Assembly: GCA_028343855.1 (NCBI GenBank)
Contig: JAOLZN010000005.1
Location: 18,447 to 82,446 of the forward strand
DNA: 64,000 nucleotides
DNA from: Candidatus Nitrosopumilus sp.
Lineage (GTDB): Archaea; Thermoproteota; Nitrososphaeria; Nitrososphaerales; Nitrosopumilaceae
Direction of reading: 5' to 3'
The translations under genes were made by a program, and so were the position numbers. Numbering within the stretch: the stretch's first letter is position 1; each line of letters opens with the position of its first letter. Positions 50,050 to 58,557 of the stretch are shown piece by piece. The notes under the pieces were generated by a model. The model was not told the origin of the DNA. It did no database searches and saw only the letters and a program-made list of their open reading frames with translations.

Positions 50050-51528
50050 TTAATTAAAATTTTTAATCATTATACTTTTTTTTGAAATTATTTTACCTGG
50101 ATTGAGAATATTATTTGGATCCATCAAATGTTTAATTTTTTTGAATGTTTGAAAATTTTTTTCACCATATTGTTGTTTTATGAATTCCGAACGTGCCAAT
50201 CCATCACCATGCTCTGCTGAAATTGTTCCTTTATTTTCAATTATATTGTTAAAATATTCTATTACAATATTTTTAATCAATTTCTTCTTATTTTTCTCCA
50301 TAATTAGACGAACATGCATGTTACCATTTCCTATATGTCCATAAATTACCATTTTAACTTGATATTTTTTTTCAATTTTTTTTAATGTTGAAAATAAATT
50401 TGGAATCTTTTCTAAAGGAACTGCGGCATCTTCAATTATGTGTGGTATTCTCATTTCTTTTTTAATTGATTTTAAACTATAATGTAATGATGCATCTCTA
50501 TGTTTCCACCACTTATTCATATCTGAATTTCTACTTAATTTTTGAATAATTTTTCCCGAATTTATTAATTTTAGATTTTTCTCTATTATGTCTATTTTCT
50601 CATCATATTCTACAAACAGTAAGCATTTGGCGTTTTTACTAAACTTAAATTTTATTTGTTTTAGTGTATTTTTATCCACAAATTCTAATGTTGATGGCTT
50701 TGTTTTGTTAATCTTGAGGCTATTTTTTGCTGCCTCAAAAATTGATTCGTACTCAATTATGAAAAGAATTCTCTTTTTTGGTTTATCTTTTATGTTTAGT
50801 TTTGCAGAAAGAATAATTCCTAATGTTCCTTCTGAACCAATAATTATTTTATGTGTATTTTTCTCTGATGTAATTTTATCAATTCTATATCCTGATGAAT
50901 TTTTAGATGTCTTTGGAATTTTTTTATCATCTACTATTATGTTCCTGATAATTTTTTTTCCAATTTCTTTATTTTTTGGTAAGCTTACTCTATTCCCATT
51001 TCCATCAATAAACACAATTTCAGCTACATTGTCTATGGTACTTCCATATTTTACACTTCTACTTCCACTGGAATTATTTCCTAACATTCCTCCAACAGAA
51101 CAAAAATTTCCAATTGATGGATTTGGTGGAAAAAATTTTTCTGATTTTTCTAATACTTGATCTAGTTTTCCTTTTAATGTCCCAGAACCTACAATGACTG
51201 ATTTTTTATTTAATTTGATTGAATTAAAATTCTTCATATCCATTATTATTCCATCATTTAATGCACTTCCAACTAATCCTGTTCCAGCTCCTCTCACTGT
51301 AACTGATGTTTTGAATTTCTTTGCAATTTTAATTATTTTGATGACATCATCTTCATCTTTTGGAATAATTATAATTTTTGGAATAATTTGATATGAACTT
51401 GAATCTACTGAATAGAATTTTTTATAATGTTCTTTGGTTAAAATATCCCCTTTAACACTTAATTCTAATACTTTTAAAATTGATTTTTTCAATGCCTTGT
51501 CTATAAAACTACTCGATAGTAATCCCAT
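50050..51528 (-). CDS. FAD-binding oxidase, glycolate/D-lactate dehydrogenase GlcD type
   Basis: A 492-residue flavoprotein of the vanillyl-alcohol-oxidase family. TVRGAGTGLVGSALNDGIIMDM is the FAD-phosphate region, FPPNPSIGNFCSVGGMLGNNSSG a second FAD block, and the C-terminal part has YGHIGNGNMHVRL and EHGDGLARSEFI. Substrates in this family are 2-hydroxy acids such as glycolate or D-lactate. No GlcE/GlcF subunit is adjacent. The gene starts inside the last 28 bp of the HD-domain gene, so the two are translationally coupled. Confidence 0.92.
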   Translation of the reverse strand: MGLLSSSFIDKALKKSILKVLELSVKGDILTKEHYKKFYSVDSSSYQIIPKIIIIPKDEDDVIKIIKIAKKFKTSVTVRGAGTGLVGSALNDGIIMDMKNFNSIKLNKKSVIVGSGTLKGKLDQVLEKSEKFFPPNPSIGNFCSVGGMLGNNSSGSRSVKYGSTIDNVAEIVFIDGNGNRVSLPKNKEIGKKIIRNIIVDDKKIPKTSKNSSGYRIDKITSEKNTHKIIIGSEGTLGIILSAKLNIKDKPKKRILFIIEYESIFEAAKNSLKINKTKPSTLEFVDKNTLKQIKFKFSKNAKCLLFVEYDEKIDIIEKNLKLINSGKIIQKLSRNSDMNKWWKHRDASLHYSLKSIKKEMRIPHIIEDAAVPLEKIPNLFSTLKKIEKKYQVKMVIYGHIGNGNMHVRLIMEKNKKKLIKNIVIEYFNNIIENKGTISAEHGDGLARSEFIKQQYGEKNFQTFKKIKHLMDPNNILNPGKIISKKSIMIKNFN

Positions 51529-52817
51529 CTTTCAGGATCAAATTGTTGAACAAACTCTGCTTCCTCTTTGTGTATTCTGGCTTTGATTACATCTCGTAAT
51601 GCAAAACTTGTTAGGTATTTGTACTTCATAGAGTGTGCTTGCATAATGAACATGTGCCTCATTTCACTGCCTCCACGTAATCCCCAATATCCCATTTTCA
51701 ATGCAAGTGGCTCTAAAAATATAGTATTTTTCAAACCATAGTTTTCGTCTCTTATTTCTTCACGTAATTGATATTTTTCTAGTGGACCTCCTTTTGAAAA
51801 TCCAACTATCTCTCCGTTATTATCATTTAATCTGAGTGTGTTGATTATTGTTTCTGGATCTTTTATTGATTCCTTAAAGCTCTCCTTTCCAAATTGAAGT
51901 GGTTTTGGTAATTCTAAAAATATATTATACAATGTTTGTGCAAATTCCTCATCTTCTTGTATTGATTGATTCTCTATGGTTGGAATTAATTTGAGATGTT
52001 CGTATGAATAATTTGCTTGTATGGATACTTCTTCTTGTCTGATTTTCATAAATGATAATACTGTATCAAAGAAATTTTTCCTCATTTCTTTTGGTAATGT
52101 TTTGAGAATTGCTTTTGACATTGAGGCCTCTTTATTCAAAATTTCTTCAAAATATGCAACTGCTGTTCTAATTATTATTGATGGCCTCCATGCAAGTGCA
52201 TGTGCATTCATTTTTGCCATTTCCATTGCTTTTGTAAAATCTCCTAATGCGTAACCGCTTATTCTATCTACTACTGATAAATACCACCCCATTTCCATTA
52301 TGTGCTTTTGAATTTCAATATTGTTTTTAGTTATTTCAGAATTATCAAAGCATTTTTTGATTTCTAATTCTGCATTTCTTCTTGTTTCTCCACTCCAAGG
52401 ATATGTTGTTCTTAATATCAAAACTTTAATTATTTCCAAATCAATTTTGGCAGAAGTTAAAAGTTCCCGTAGTTTTTTATCTGTTGAAATAAATTTTAAA
52501 ACACTTTCTTCGTGTGGTTTATCTACATTTTTTTGAGGATCAAAATCATGAAAAAGTGCAGCTACATACAAATATTTTTTATCTTCCTCAGTAAATTGTA
52601 TTTTTTCTTGATTTATTGCTAATAATGATATGTATGTAACCTCTAATTCGTGGTTAATGTTATGATACCCATAATATTCTGTTCCTAAACCTTGACTTTC
52701 AAATAAGTCAATTGTAAAATCTAACATTTCCAAATAACAATCATTTTCTAATTTTTGTTCAGCCATTAAACTGAGAATCTCATTTCTCATTGAATGTACA
52801 TTTGCAAATTCTTGCAT
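51501..52817 (-). CDS. HD-domain protein with C-terminal acyltransferase-like domain
   Basis: A 438-residue protein. The N-terminal half carries an HD phosphohydrolase pattern: His56 in NINHELEVTYISLL, then H90-D91 in ALFHDFDPQ, with a later Asp in YLSVVDRISGY. The C-terminal half (about 290-438: NGEIVGFSKGGPLE..., NTIFLEPLALKMGYWGLRGGSEMRHMFIMQA) looks like a GNAT-type acyltransferase fold, but the acyl-CoA loop is not clear. Substrates unknown. It overlaps the GlcD-type gene by 28 bp. Confidence 0.78.
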   Translation of the reverse strand: MQEFANVHSMRNEILSLMAEQKLENDCYLEMLDFTIDLFESQGLGTEYYGYHNINHELEVTYISLLAINQEKIQFTEEDKKYLYVAALFHDFDPQKNVDKPHEESVLKFISTDKKLRELLTSAKIDLEIIKVLILRTTYPWSGETRRNAELEIKKCFDNSEITKNNIEIQKHIMEMGWYLSVVDRISGYALGDFTKAMEMAKMNAHALAWRPSIIIRTAVAYFEEILNKEASMSKAILKTLPKEMRKNFFDTVLSFMKIRQEEVSIQANYSYEHLKLIPTIENQSIQEDEEFAQTLYNIFLELPKPLQFGKESFKESIKDPETIINTLRLNDNNGEIVGFSKGGPLEKYQLREEIRDENYGLKNTIFLEPLALKMGYWGLRGGSEMRHMFIMQAHSMKYKYLTSFALRDVIKARIHKEEAEFVQQFDPERWDYYRVVL

Positions 52818-52944
52818 TATCTTTCGATCATAATTTGAGTTTTTAAATATATTCTGTATATTTTGAAATTTTCAATCTAATTGATCGGTATTTTTCATAT
52901 TTTAATGACAAGATTCAATACAATTGAATATTCTATTTTTTTCA

Positions 52945-53349
52945 ATGTCTATTGATTCGGATTTACTTGAAGCACTTATGATACATGCTAGTAAAAATCC
53001 CTCTTCATTTACTCTTCATCTTAATGACATTGATTACACTTTGATTGATGTTTCTATTGAAAATTCTCCTATACCCGTCAATGAACCTACTACCAGGGGG
53101 GGTGTATATTTTTCAGAAAAATTTGCGTATAAAATGAATGGTTCGATAGAGGATCTTAGTGTTGTTCCAATGCTTACCAAAAAAATGCTTGGACCTAATA
53201 CTGAATTTGGTGAATTAAAAATTTCTACTTCTGCTGTTTTTAATGGAAATTCTTTACCTGTTACTATTTTTACTAATTTAACAAATAGTGTACAAACACC
53301 AAATTCAATTCAATTAAGTATGATTATTGTTAAACTTGAATCTGTTTAA
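52945..53349 (+). CDS. uncharacterised 134-residue protein
   Basis: From the ATG at 52945 (MSIDSDLLEALMIHASKNPSSF); an in-frame TTG at 52924 adds seven residues. After an N-terminal helix the protein looks all-beta (FTLHLNDIDYTLIDVSI..., ELKISTSAVFNGNSLPVTIF), without Cys or membrane segments. Family not recognised. It converges on the membrane J-protein gene, ending 2 bp before it. Confidence 0.68.
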   Translation: MSIDSDLLEALMIHASKNPSSFTLHLNDIDYTLIDVSIENSPIPVNEPTTRGGVYFSEKFAYKMNGSIEDLSVVPMLTKKMLGPNTEFGELKISTSAVFNGNSLPVTIFTNLTNSVQTPNSIQLSMIIVKLESV

Positions 53350-53351
53350 CT

Positions 53352-53900
53352 CTATTTCATATATCTATCATATTTTTCTCTAGATGTTTTATCTGATAAA
53401 ATTTCATATGCTTTATTGATTTGAATCATTTCTTCTTCTGAATCCTCTTTTGTCTTATCTGGATGTGTTTTCTTTGCTAATTCTCTAAAGTTTTTCTTTA
53501 TTTCTTCATATGTTGCATCCATTTCTACACCTAAAATTTCATAATAATTTGGTAAATTATTATTTGTTATTTCTTCTCTGAATTCTCTTTCTTGCTTACT
53601 GTTTCCTCTCTTTCCAACTTCTTCATAATCATCTCCCCAATCTGAATGATATTTTTCGTAGGTTCGATCTTTTTTTGATTCATGCTGTTGTTTATCGTAT
53701 GACGTTTTTTTCCTTAAAATAATATCTCTTGCAAGAAATACAAATATTCCAATCACTGCAATTGAAAATCCTGAGAATAGAATTATTTTTTCCTCGTCTG
53801 AAATTTTTAATTCCCTCGATGATTCATTTTCTTGAGCATAGGTTGTTTGTATTGCACCAATTGAAATCATAAAAATCATCAAAATTTTAAATTCATTCAT
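53352..53900 (-). CDS. membrane-anchored J-domain protein
   Basis: A 182-residue protein with an N-terminal signal-like helix (about 1-22, ending YAQ), a second membrane helix (about 38-58), a charged linker and a C-terminal J-domain (about 118-182) with intact HPD in KTHPDKT and the typical LSDKTSREKYDRY end. The J-domain is probably cytoplasmic and would recruit DnaK to the membrane. It differs from the soluble J-ferredoxin fusion at 9180-9848. Confidence 0.9.
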   Translation of the reverse strand: MNEFKILMIFMISIGAIQTTYAQENESSRELKISDEEKIILFSGFSIAVIGIFVFLARDIILRKKTSYDKQQHESKKDRTYEKYHSDWGDDYEEVGKRGNSKQEREFREEITNNNLPNYYEILGVEMDATYEEIKKNFRELAKKTHPDKTKEDSEEEMIQINKAYEILSDKTSREKYDRYMK

Positions 53901-54020
53901 TGTTTATTATATTGCAATCCTTATTTCAAGTATTTAGTGGTATATTTTTTAAAATATTTTTATACATTTACTTAATCTAATATTCTTCAAATTTAATACC
54001 TATGAAATTAATCAAAGATT

Positions 54021-54248
54021 ATGACTAAAATTGATGAACTTGTATCTGATGGAAAATCTTTTTTAGAAAATGGTGATTTTGATAAGGCATTGGGATTTTT
54101 TGAACAAGCTCTTCTATTAAATCCTAAAAATCCTGATTTATGGAATTACAAGGGTACTGCACTTAGAAGTCTGGGAAGATATGGTGAATCTATGGATTGT
54201 TTTAATGCTTCACTAAAACTGGATCCTCGTGATAGATTCGCATCCTGA
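54021..54248 (+). CDS. short TPR protein
   Basis: A 75-residue protein with two tetratricopeptide repeats (FLENGDFDKALGFFEQALLLNP, then LWNYKGTALRSLGRYGESMDCFNASLKLDP). Too short for a full solenoid by itself, so it may pair with another TPR protein. A longer TPR gene follows at 54526-55110. Confidence 0.86.
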   Translation: MTKIDELVSDGKSFLENGDFDKALGFFEQALLLNPKNPDLWNYKGTALRSLGRYGESMDCFNASLKLDPRDRFAS

Positions 54249-54302
54249 GTATTATTTTTAATTTCACATTAATGTTTTTAGTGATGTTATCCTTGTATTA
54301 TT

Positions 54303-54401
54303 ATGACTCGAACACAACGAAGAAGAGATACTGCACATCCAACCCGTGATGGAAAACATAACCCAATATGTGTTGATCCTGATTGTAAGGATTGTCAATA
54401 A
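54303..54401 (+). CDS. 32-residue basic Cys-containing micro-protein
   Basis: Reads from ATG 54303 to TAA 54399-54401. It starts MTRTQRRRDTAHPTRDGK and ends CVDPDCKDCQ. A basic N-terminus and a C-x4-C-x2-C end could bind nucleic acid and a metal. The gene lies in the gap between two TPR genes on the same strand. Confidence 0.55.
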   Translation: MTRTQRRRDTAHPTRDGKHNPICVDPDCKDCQ

Positions 54402-54525
54402 AATAGAGATATTCATTATCTCTATTCTTAATTCTTCTTTTGAGCCTAAAGTTCATTTTAATCAAATTTGTTGGTAATATCAGAATCACTTGGACTTTAA
54501 TTCAAAATATTTGTAACATAATTTA

Positions 54526-55110
54526 TTGCAAAAATTAATACCTCTATCTTATACTGACTCTGATTCATGTACAACTGAGGATCACTATATTATTGAGAAT
54601 ATATTAGAAAATTCGTTGAATGAAGAAGTAAATGCATTATTTTTAAAAGCTAATAGTTGCATTGATGATGAAGATTTTTCAAACGCACTACCCTTTTATG
54701 ATTCCATTTTAAAAATTGATTCCAAAAATATATCTGCTTTAATTGATAAGGGCACTACATTACAAATACTTGGCAGAATTAAATTGGCAATAAAGTGCTT
54801 TGATGAGGTACTTGGTATTTCTCCTAATAATATTGATGCATTGATAAATAAAGGATCTGCTCTACATCTTAATTCAAAATATTTGGATGCAATATCTTGT
54901 TATGACTCTGCTTTAAAAATCGATAAAAAATGTTCTATGGCACTTGCTTACAAAGGACTTTCTTTGGGTGAAATGGGTGATCTTCCTAATGCTATTGCTT
55001 ATTTTAAAAAGGCTCTGTCCATTGACAAACATTGTACAATTGCGCAATTATCTCAGGAAACTGCTCAAAATCTTTTAAATTTATCTAATGAGAAATCTAA
55101 AAAACTGTAA
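54526..55110 (+). CDS. TPR-repeat protein
   Basis: A 194-residue protein starting with TTG at 54526. After about 40 polar residues, four TPR units follow (for example DFSNALPFYDSILKIDSKN, then IKLAIKCFDEVLGISPNN). A scaffold for protein contacts; partner unknown. Its last 14 bp overlap the opposing zinc-finger gene at 55097-55270. Confidence 0.88.
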   Translation: MQKLIPLSYTDSDSCTTEDHYIIENILENSLNEEVNALFLKANSCIDDEDFSNALPFYDSILKIDSKNISALIDKGTTLQILGRIKLAIKCFDEVLGISPNNIDALINKGSALHLNSKYLDAISCYDSALKIDKKCSMALAYKGLSLGEMGDLPNAIAYFKKALSIDKHCTIAQLSQETAQNLLNLSNEKSKKL

Positions 55111-55270
55111 CGTCTCCGGGTGCTGGTTCTCGTGTATTTTGTTTTTCATTGGACTCGAAGAAATCACTATGCTTTAGATTTTGATGTTCTCTTAATTTTT
55201 CAATAGTTTCAAAACCCTCATGACACAAGTAACATTTTGGTTTATGCTCATCAACTAAGGGAAGTACCAT
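55097..55270 (-). CDS. 57-residue C2H2 zinc-finger protein
   Basis: Reads from ATG 55270 to TAG 55097-55099. One finger, CYLCHEGFETIEKLREHQNLKH, fits C-x2-C-x12-H-x4-H. A charged tail ends PGDVTVF. It is divergent from the mqnE-like gene and overlaps the TPR gene end by 14 bp. Confidence 0.8.
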   Translation of the reverse strand: MVLPLVDEHKPKCYLCHEGFETIEKLREHQNLKHSDFFESNEKQNTREPAPGDVTVF

Positions 55271-55326
55271 GAATACTCTTACTTGAGAGGTTACTTATTT
55301 CTTCAGAGTATAAGGAATATATCCTG

Positions 55327-56442
55327 ATGAGGAAATCGGGAAGTATGTTGGAACAATTAGTTGGCGATTCTCAGGCATTAGATCGAGCTCTTGCAGGTGA
55401 AGAACTATCTTACAAGGATGGTTTGGAATTAATGGATTATGATAACTTGCATTTACTTGGGGCTGTTGCAGATTCTGCAAGAAAAAAACTAGTTGGTGAC
55501 ACAGTAACTTTTGCCGCTTCCTATTACATGAATTACACAAATGTTTGTGCCGCTAGCTGTCAAATGTGTGCATTTTATCGAAAAGGTGATGAAGACGATG
55601 CGTATACGTTAACCCCTAAAGAAATTGAACAACGAGTAGGTATTGCAAAACAAATGGGCGCAACAGAAGTACACATTGTTGGTGGATTTCATCCTAAACT
55701 CCCACTGGAATATTACGAGGATATGATGCGAACTATTAAAAAAAGTCATCCGGAATTAAATATCAAAGCATTAACTGCAGCTGAAATTCATTTCTTATCA
55801 AAACTTACAAAAAATTCAACTAAAGAAATTTTATCTCGTTTAAAGGATGCTGGATTGGATTCAATGCCTGGTGGCGGTGCAGAATTATTTCATCCTGATA
55901 TACGAGGTAAAATTGTTAGAGGCAAATGTACTGGACAGCAATGGTTGGATGTTATTGAAGAAGCTCATACTATGGGAATTCAAAGTAACGTTACAATGTT
56001 ATACGGTCACATTGAAAAACCAGAACACATTGTTGATCATTTAATAAAAATTCGTGAACTTCAAAAGAAAACAAATGGATTTGTAACGTTGATTCCTTTA
56101 AAATTCAGTTTAGATAATACTGAATTGGAACAAGATAATTTAGTAAATAATGAATGTTCTTCAGTATATGATTTGAGAATAGTTGCTTTATCCCGATTAA
56201 TGCTTGCAAACACTCTGAACAATATCTCTGTTTATTGGGTTGCATATGGGAAAAAATTAGCTCAAGTTGCATTATCCAATGGTGGAAGTGATTTGGTTGG
56301 AACTGCTTTCTCAGAAGAAATTTACCGTGCTGCAGGCAAACCTACTACTTCTTCCGTTGATGAATTGGCTACTATGGTTAAAGAGATAGGACGTGTACCT
56401 GCTCAAAGAAATACTCATTTTGGAATTTTAAAAAAATTTTAG
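55327..56442 (+). CDS. mqnE: radical SAM aminofutalosine synthase-like enzyme (MqnE type)
   Basis: A 371-residue radical SAM enzyme. The cluster motif is C74-x3-C78-x2-C81 (CAASCQMC). The blocks EVHIVGGFHPKLPLEYY, IKALTAAEI, DSMPGGGAELF, SNVTMLYGHIEKPEHIVDHL and FVTLIPLKF match MqnE, which makes aminofutalosine in the futalosine menaquinone pathway. Close relatives are CofH (F420) and MqnC; the PGGGAE block favours MqnE. An MqnD-type gene lies at 60163-60990, supporting this. An alternative start is the ATG at 55345. Role in menaquinone synthesis is well supported but not proven. Confidence 0.85.
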   Translation: MRKSGSMLEQLVGDSQALDRALAGEELSYKDGLELMDYDNLHLLGAVADSARKKLVGDTVTFAASYYMNYTNVCAASCQMCAFYRKGDEDDAYTLTPKEIEQRVGIAKQMGATEVHIVGGFHPKLPLEYYEDMMRTIKKSHPELNIKALTAAEIHFLSKLTKNSTKEILSRLKDAGLDSMPGGGAELFHPDIRGKIVRGKCTGQQWLDVIEEAHTMGIQSNVTMLYGHIEKPEHIVDHLIKIRELQKKTNGFVTLIPLKFSLDNTELEQDNLVNNECSSVYDLRIVALSRLMLANTLNNISVYWVAYGKKLAQVALSNGGSDLVGTAFSEEIYRAAGKPTTSSVDELATMVKEIGRVPAQRNTHFGILKKF

Positions 56443-56744
56443 TTCATTTGTTTTTTAATTGAATTTACTTTCTCTTCCATTTTTTGTTGTTTGTCTGTTC
56501 TTGAATCTATCTTTATGATTACTTCTACTCTGTTAATTCCCAAATGGTGAACTGTTTCTATCATATTTTTTGATGCTTTGTTGATGACATCGATATTATC
56601 TGATTCTAAAATTGTACCCATGGAATTAATTTCATATCTTATGTTTTCCATATTTTTAATTGATTCAATTGCTTTTGCAATGTAAAAACTTGCACTAGTA
56701 GTTTTTGTTGCCATTGGGTATATGCTGATTTCTGCTTGAATCAT
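56439..56744 (-). CDS. MTH1187/YkoF-like protein (thiamine-binding type)
   Basis: A 101-residue ferredoxin-like fold protein of the MTH1187 family: IQAEISIYPMATKTTSASFYIAKAI, then YEINSMGTILES, then VHHLGINRVEVIIKIDSR. Relatives bind thiamine or are of unknown role. It overlaps the end of the mqnE-like gene by 4 bp. Its upstream region (56745-56910) is unusually structured and could be a regulatory leader. Confidence 0.85.
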   Translation of the reverse strand: MIQAEISIYPMATKTTSASFYIAKAIESIKNMENIRYEINSMGTILESDNIDVINKASKNMIETVHHLGINRVEVIIKIDSRTDKQQKMEEKVNSIKKQMN

Positions 56745-56779
56745 ATTATTTTTTATACAATTTCAAATTTAAACTAGTT

Positions 56780-56910
56780 TATGAGAAGCGAGATTGGAGA
56801 GCTTGAAGAGGCTCAACCAACCTCATGAAGAATGGAGAGTTCCGTTCTTCAGTTATACGTTTTGTTAACCCGAATTGGTTAACGCGATTTTGGAATCAAA
56901 CGTAATAGCC
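56780..56910. ncRNA. candidate structured RNA (leader or small ncRNA), strand undecided
   Basis: This stretch is clearly richer in G+C than the flanking DNA and folds into several helices: TTGG/CCAA plus GAGC/GCTC (56794-56820), a 9-bp stem with one G-U pair (56827-56835 with 56842-56850), and a 7-bp stem GTTAACC/GGTTAAC (56864-56870 with 56877-56883) enclosed by TACGTTT/AAACGTA (56856-56862 with 56898-56904). Read on the minus strand it would be the 5' leader of the MTH1187-like gene, with a TATA-like TTTTATAC at 56926-56933. Read on the plus strand it would be a free ncRNA. It does not match TPP or other riboswitches I know. Confidence 0.45.
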
Positions 56911-56944
56911 TACAAACATAGTGATGTATAAAACAAACTAAAAC

Positions 56945-57286
56945 GTGGCATTAATCGTGTCTAATTTGAAACCAAAAAGTAATTTGTATTATTTACTTCC
57001 TGCCTTTGGAAGTATTATTGGTGGATTGATTGCTATGATTATCTTAAGAAAACAAGGCCGTCAATATGATAAATTGGGCAGAAACTGTGTTTTACTTGGA
57101 ATTATTGCATCTGGATTTGCAATTGGAATGGATTATGTCAATAGCACATATGACATTCCTATGATTGAAGATTATCTTAACCCTGATGGAATATTTGATG
57201 TTCTTGATTGGTTTGGTGGCACAAGCATCTATGTTTTCCCACCAATTGTAATTGCGTATTGGATAATTTCAAAATTAATACGCTGA
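56945..57286 (+). CDS. small multi-pass membrane protein
   Basis: A 113-residue protein starting with GTG at 56945; a second in-frame GTG at 56957 gives MSNLKPKSN and lies 30 nt after a TATAAAA at 56927, so it is a good alternative. Three hydrophobic segments (about 17-36, 46-64, 93-110). A loop contains DYLNPDGIFDVLDWFGG. Not recognised. Confidence 0.7.
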   Translation: MALIVSNLKPKSNLYYLLPAFGSIIGGLIAMIILRKQGRQYDKLGRNCVLLGIIASGFAIGMDYVNSTYDIPMIEDYLNPDGIFDVLDWFGGTSIYVFPPIVIAYWIISKLIR

Positions 57287-57334
57287 AATTAAAAAATAAA
57301 TCATTTGATTATATTTTTAATTTTAAGGTAAATT

Positions 57335-57613
57335 TTATTCTGCTTTCTTTTCTACTGTTTTTGTTGATTTTCCTTTTTTCCTTCTTGCTCCAAAACTAAT
57401 CAATACTAGTAGAAATCCTAATCCGAACAAAATACCTGCTAATGTGTTATAATCTTCATTTTCTTGTTCTGCTAACATTAGATCGAGTTTTTCTTCATCG
57501 GTCATTCCTGCTTGACCTACTGGAATTGTAGCGTTGATGTTTATTGTAAGTATTAATCCTACAATTACCATTACCATTCCTCCTGCTAACATTTTTTTAT
57601 TTACTAGGACCAT
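57335..57613 (-). CDS. small two-helix membrane protein
   Basis: A 92-residue protein with hydrophobic helices at about 9-28 and 58-76, an acidic outer loop (MTDEEKLDLMLAEQENED) and a very basic C-terminus. Either signal-anchored or a hairpin protein. Not recognised; likely a thaumarchaeal membrane accessory protein. Confidence 0.68.
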   Translation of the reverse strand: MVLVNKKMLAGGMVMVIVGLILTININATIPVGQAGMTDEEKLDLMLAEQENEDYNTLAGILFGLGFLLVLISFGARRKKGKSTKTVEKKAE

Positions 57614-57772
57614 CTTTGAGATTAATTATATTTCATCATATATTAGGGAATTTATTTTTTATTTTAAATCACTATGATCTTTTATCAAATTAAAATTTAC
57701 ACGTATTTTAAAATAAAAATTTAATAAAAGTTACAAAGTTCTGAGTGTTTTTCTCAAAACGATTTGTTTGTA

Positions 57773-58093
57773 TTATCTGTGATTTTGGAAACATTCTCTG
57801 CAATATACAGGTCTGTCTTCTTTTGGTCTAAATGGTACTTGACAATCCGTTCCACAATCTCCGCATTTTGCATCGTGCATTTCTCGTGGTCTCTCATCTC
57901 TTCTACCAAATCTTCCGCCACCTTGTCTTCCACCAAATCTATCTCTATTTCGTGGTTCTGGTTTGTGATTTTGGAAACATTCTCTGCAATATACAGGTCT
58001 GTCTTGTTTTGGTTTTAATGGTACTTGACAATCCGTTCCACAATCTCCGCATTTTGCATCAAACATTTCTCTATCTTCTCTATTGTATGACAT
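57773..58093 (-). CDS. duplicated CxxC-x17-CxxC zinc protein
   Basis: A 106-residue protein made of two nearly identical zinc domains, each reading AKCGDCGTDCQVP...RPVYCRECFQNH, at about residues 13-44 and 75-106. They are joined by an Arg/Gly-rich linker (RDRFGGRQGGGRFGRRDERP) that looks like an RNA-binding RGG segment. The domain is the CxxC-x17-CxxC type I recall as widespread in archaea and Patescibacteria. The DNA copies (57779-57885 and 57965-58071) are about 92% identical, so the duplication is recent. Confidence 0.88.
   Translation of the reverse strand: MSYNREDREMFDAKCGDCGTDCQVPLKPKQDRPVYCRECFQNHKPEPRNRDRFGGRQGGGRFGRRDERPREMHDAKCGDCGTDCQVPFRPKEDRPVYCRECFQNHR
57779..58071. repeat. 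two-copy internal direct repeat within the CxxC gene
   Basis: Copies of 107 bp at 57779-57885 and 57965-58071 with a period of 186 bp, differing at only a few positions by eye. They encode the two zinc domains. Confidence 0.9.
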
Positions 58094-58207
58094 ATTTTCT
58101 AAATTTCATCGATTCATGTTGTAATTAAACTATTGTAAAATTCTAATATTTTTTTAAATTTTTTGTCTTCTATGAAATCTTACTTTCTTATTTTACCCAT
58201 TATTTTA

Positions 58208-58465
58208 CTACATTGGTATTTGAGGCACTGACATTCCTCCATGTCCTGAATCGATTGTTTGTTTTGGACTTAAACTTGTGTCATGATGACATGGTTTGTT
58301 ACAAACTGGACAAAATTTTCTATCTAATACAATGCATTGACAAATATGATTTTTTAAGTATGATTGAGCAGCTTGATTCCATTCACCTGTTCCATTACAA
58401 TAAACACATGCATTTGAACTCCAAGAACCTTCTCCTTTACAAAGATCACATACGTCATCTGTCAT
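58208..58465 (-). CDS. DnaJ-type zinc-finger protein
   Basis: An 85-residue protein with CDLCKGEGSW and CVYCNGTGEW, the CxxCxGxG repeats of the DnaJ cysteine-rich domain, followed by CQCI and CPVCNKPCHH groups. It has no J-domain. Such stand-alone fingers could act as thiol-dependent chaperone modules. Divergent from sdhC. Confidence 0.85.
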   Translation of the reverse strand: MTDDVCDLCKGEGSWSSNACVYCNGTGEWNQAAQSYLKNHICQCIVLDRKFCPVCNKPCHHDTSLSPKQTIDSGHGGMSVPQIPM

Positions 58466-58530
58466 ATCCCATATCCTTCCTGTCTGTATTATATCATTTT
58501 TGGCACCAGTAAATTATACTAATTTCATTC

Positions 58531-58538
58531 TATATACT
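58531..58538 (+). promoter_or_regulatory. sdhC TATA box (predicted)
   Basis: TATATACT is 27 nt upstream of the TTG start at 58558, so the message is probably leaderless and starts with TTG. Confidence 0.45.
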
Positions 58539-58557
58539 GCCTAAAATTAGTTAAGTT

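Noticed and set aside
50588..51160. 190-codon antisense frame over the GlcD-type gene
   Set aside because: Hydrophobic Phe/Ser/Leu-rich shadow of a Lys-rich gene, not a membrane protein with topology signals.
55847..56044. Internal frame inside the mqnE-like gene
   Set aside because: Out-of-frame shadow of a conserved radical SAM enzyme.
56780..56910. TPP riboswitch upstream of the thiamine-binding-like gene
   Set aside because: The conserved CTGAGA and the long pyrophosphate-site core are absent on both strands.
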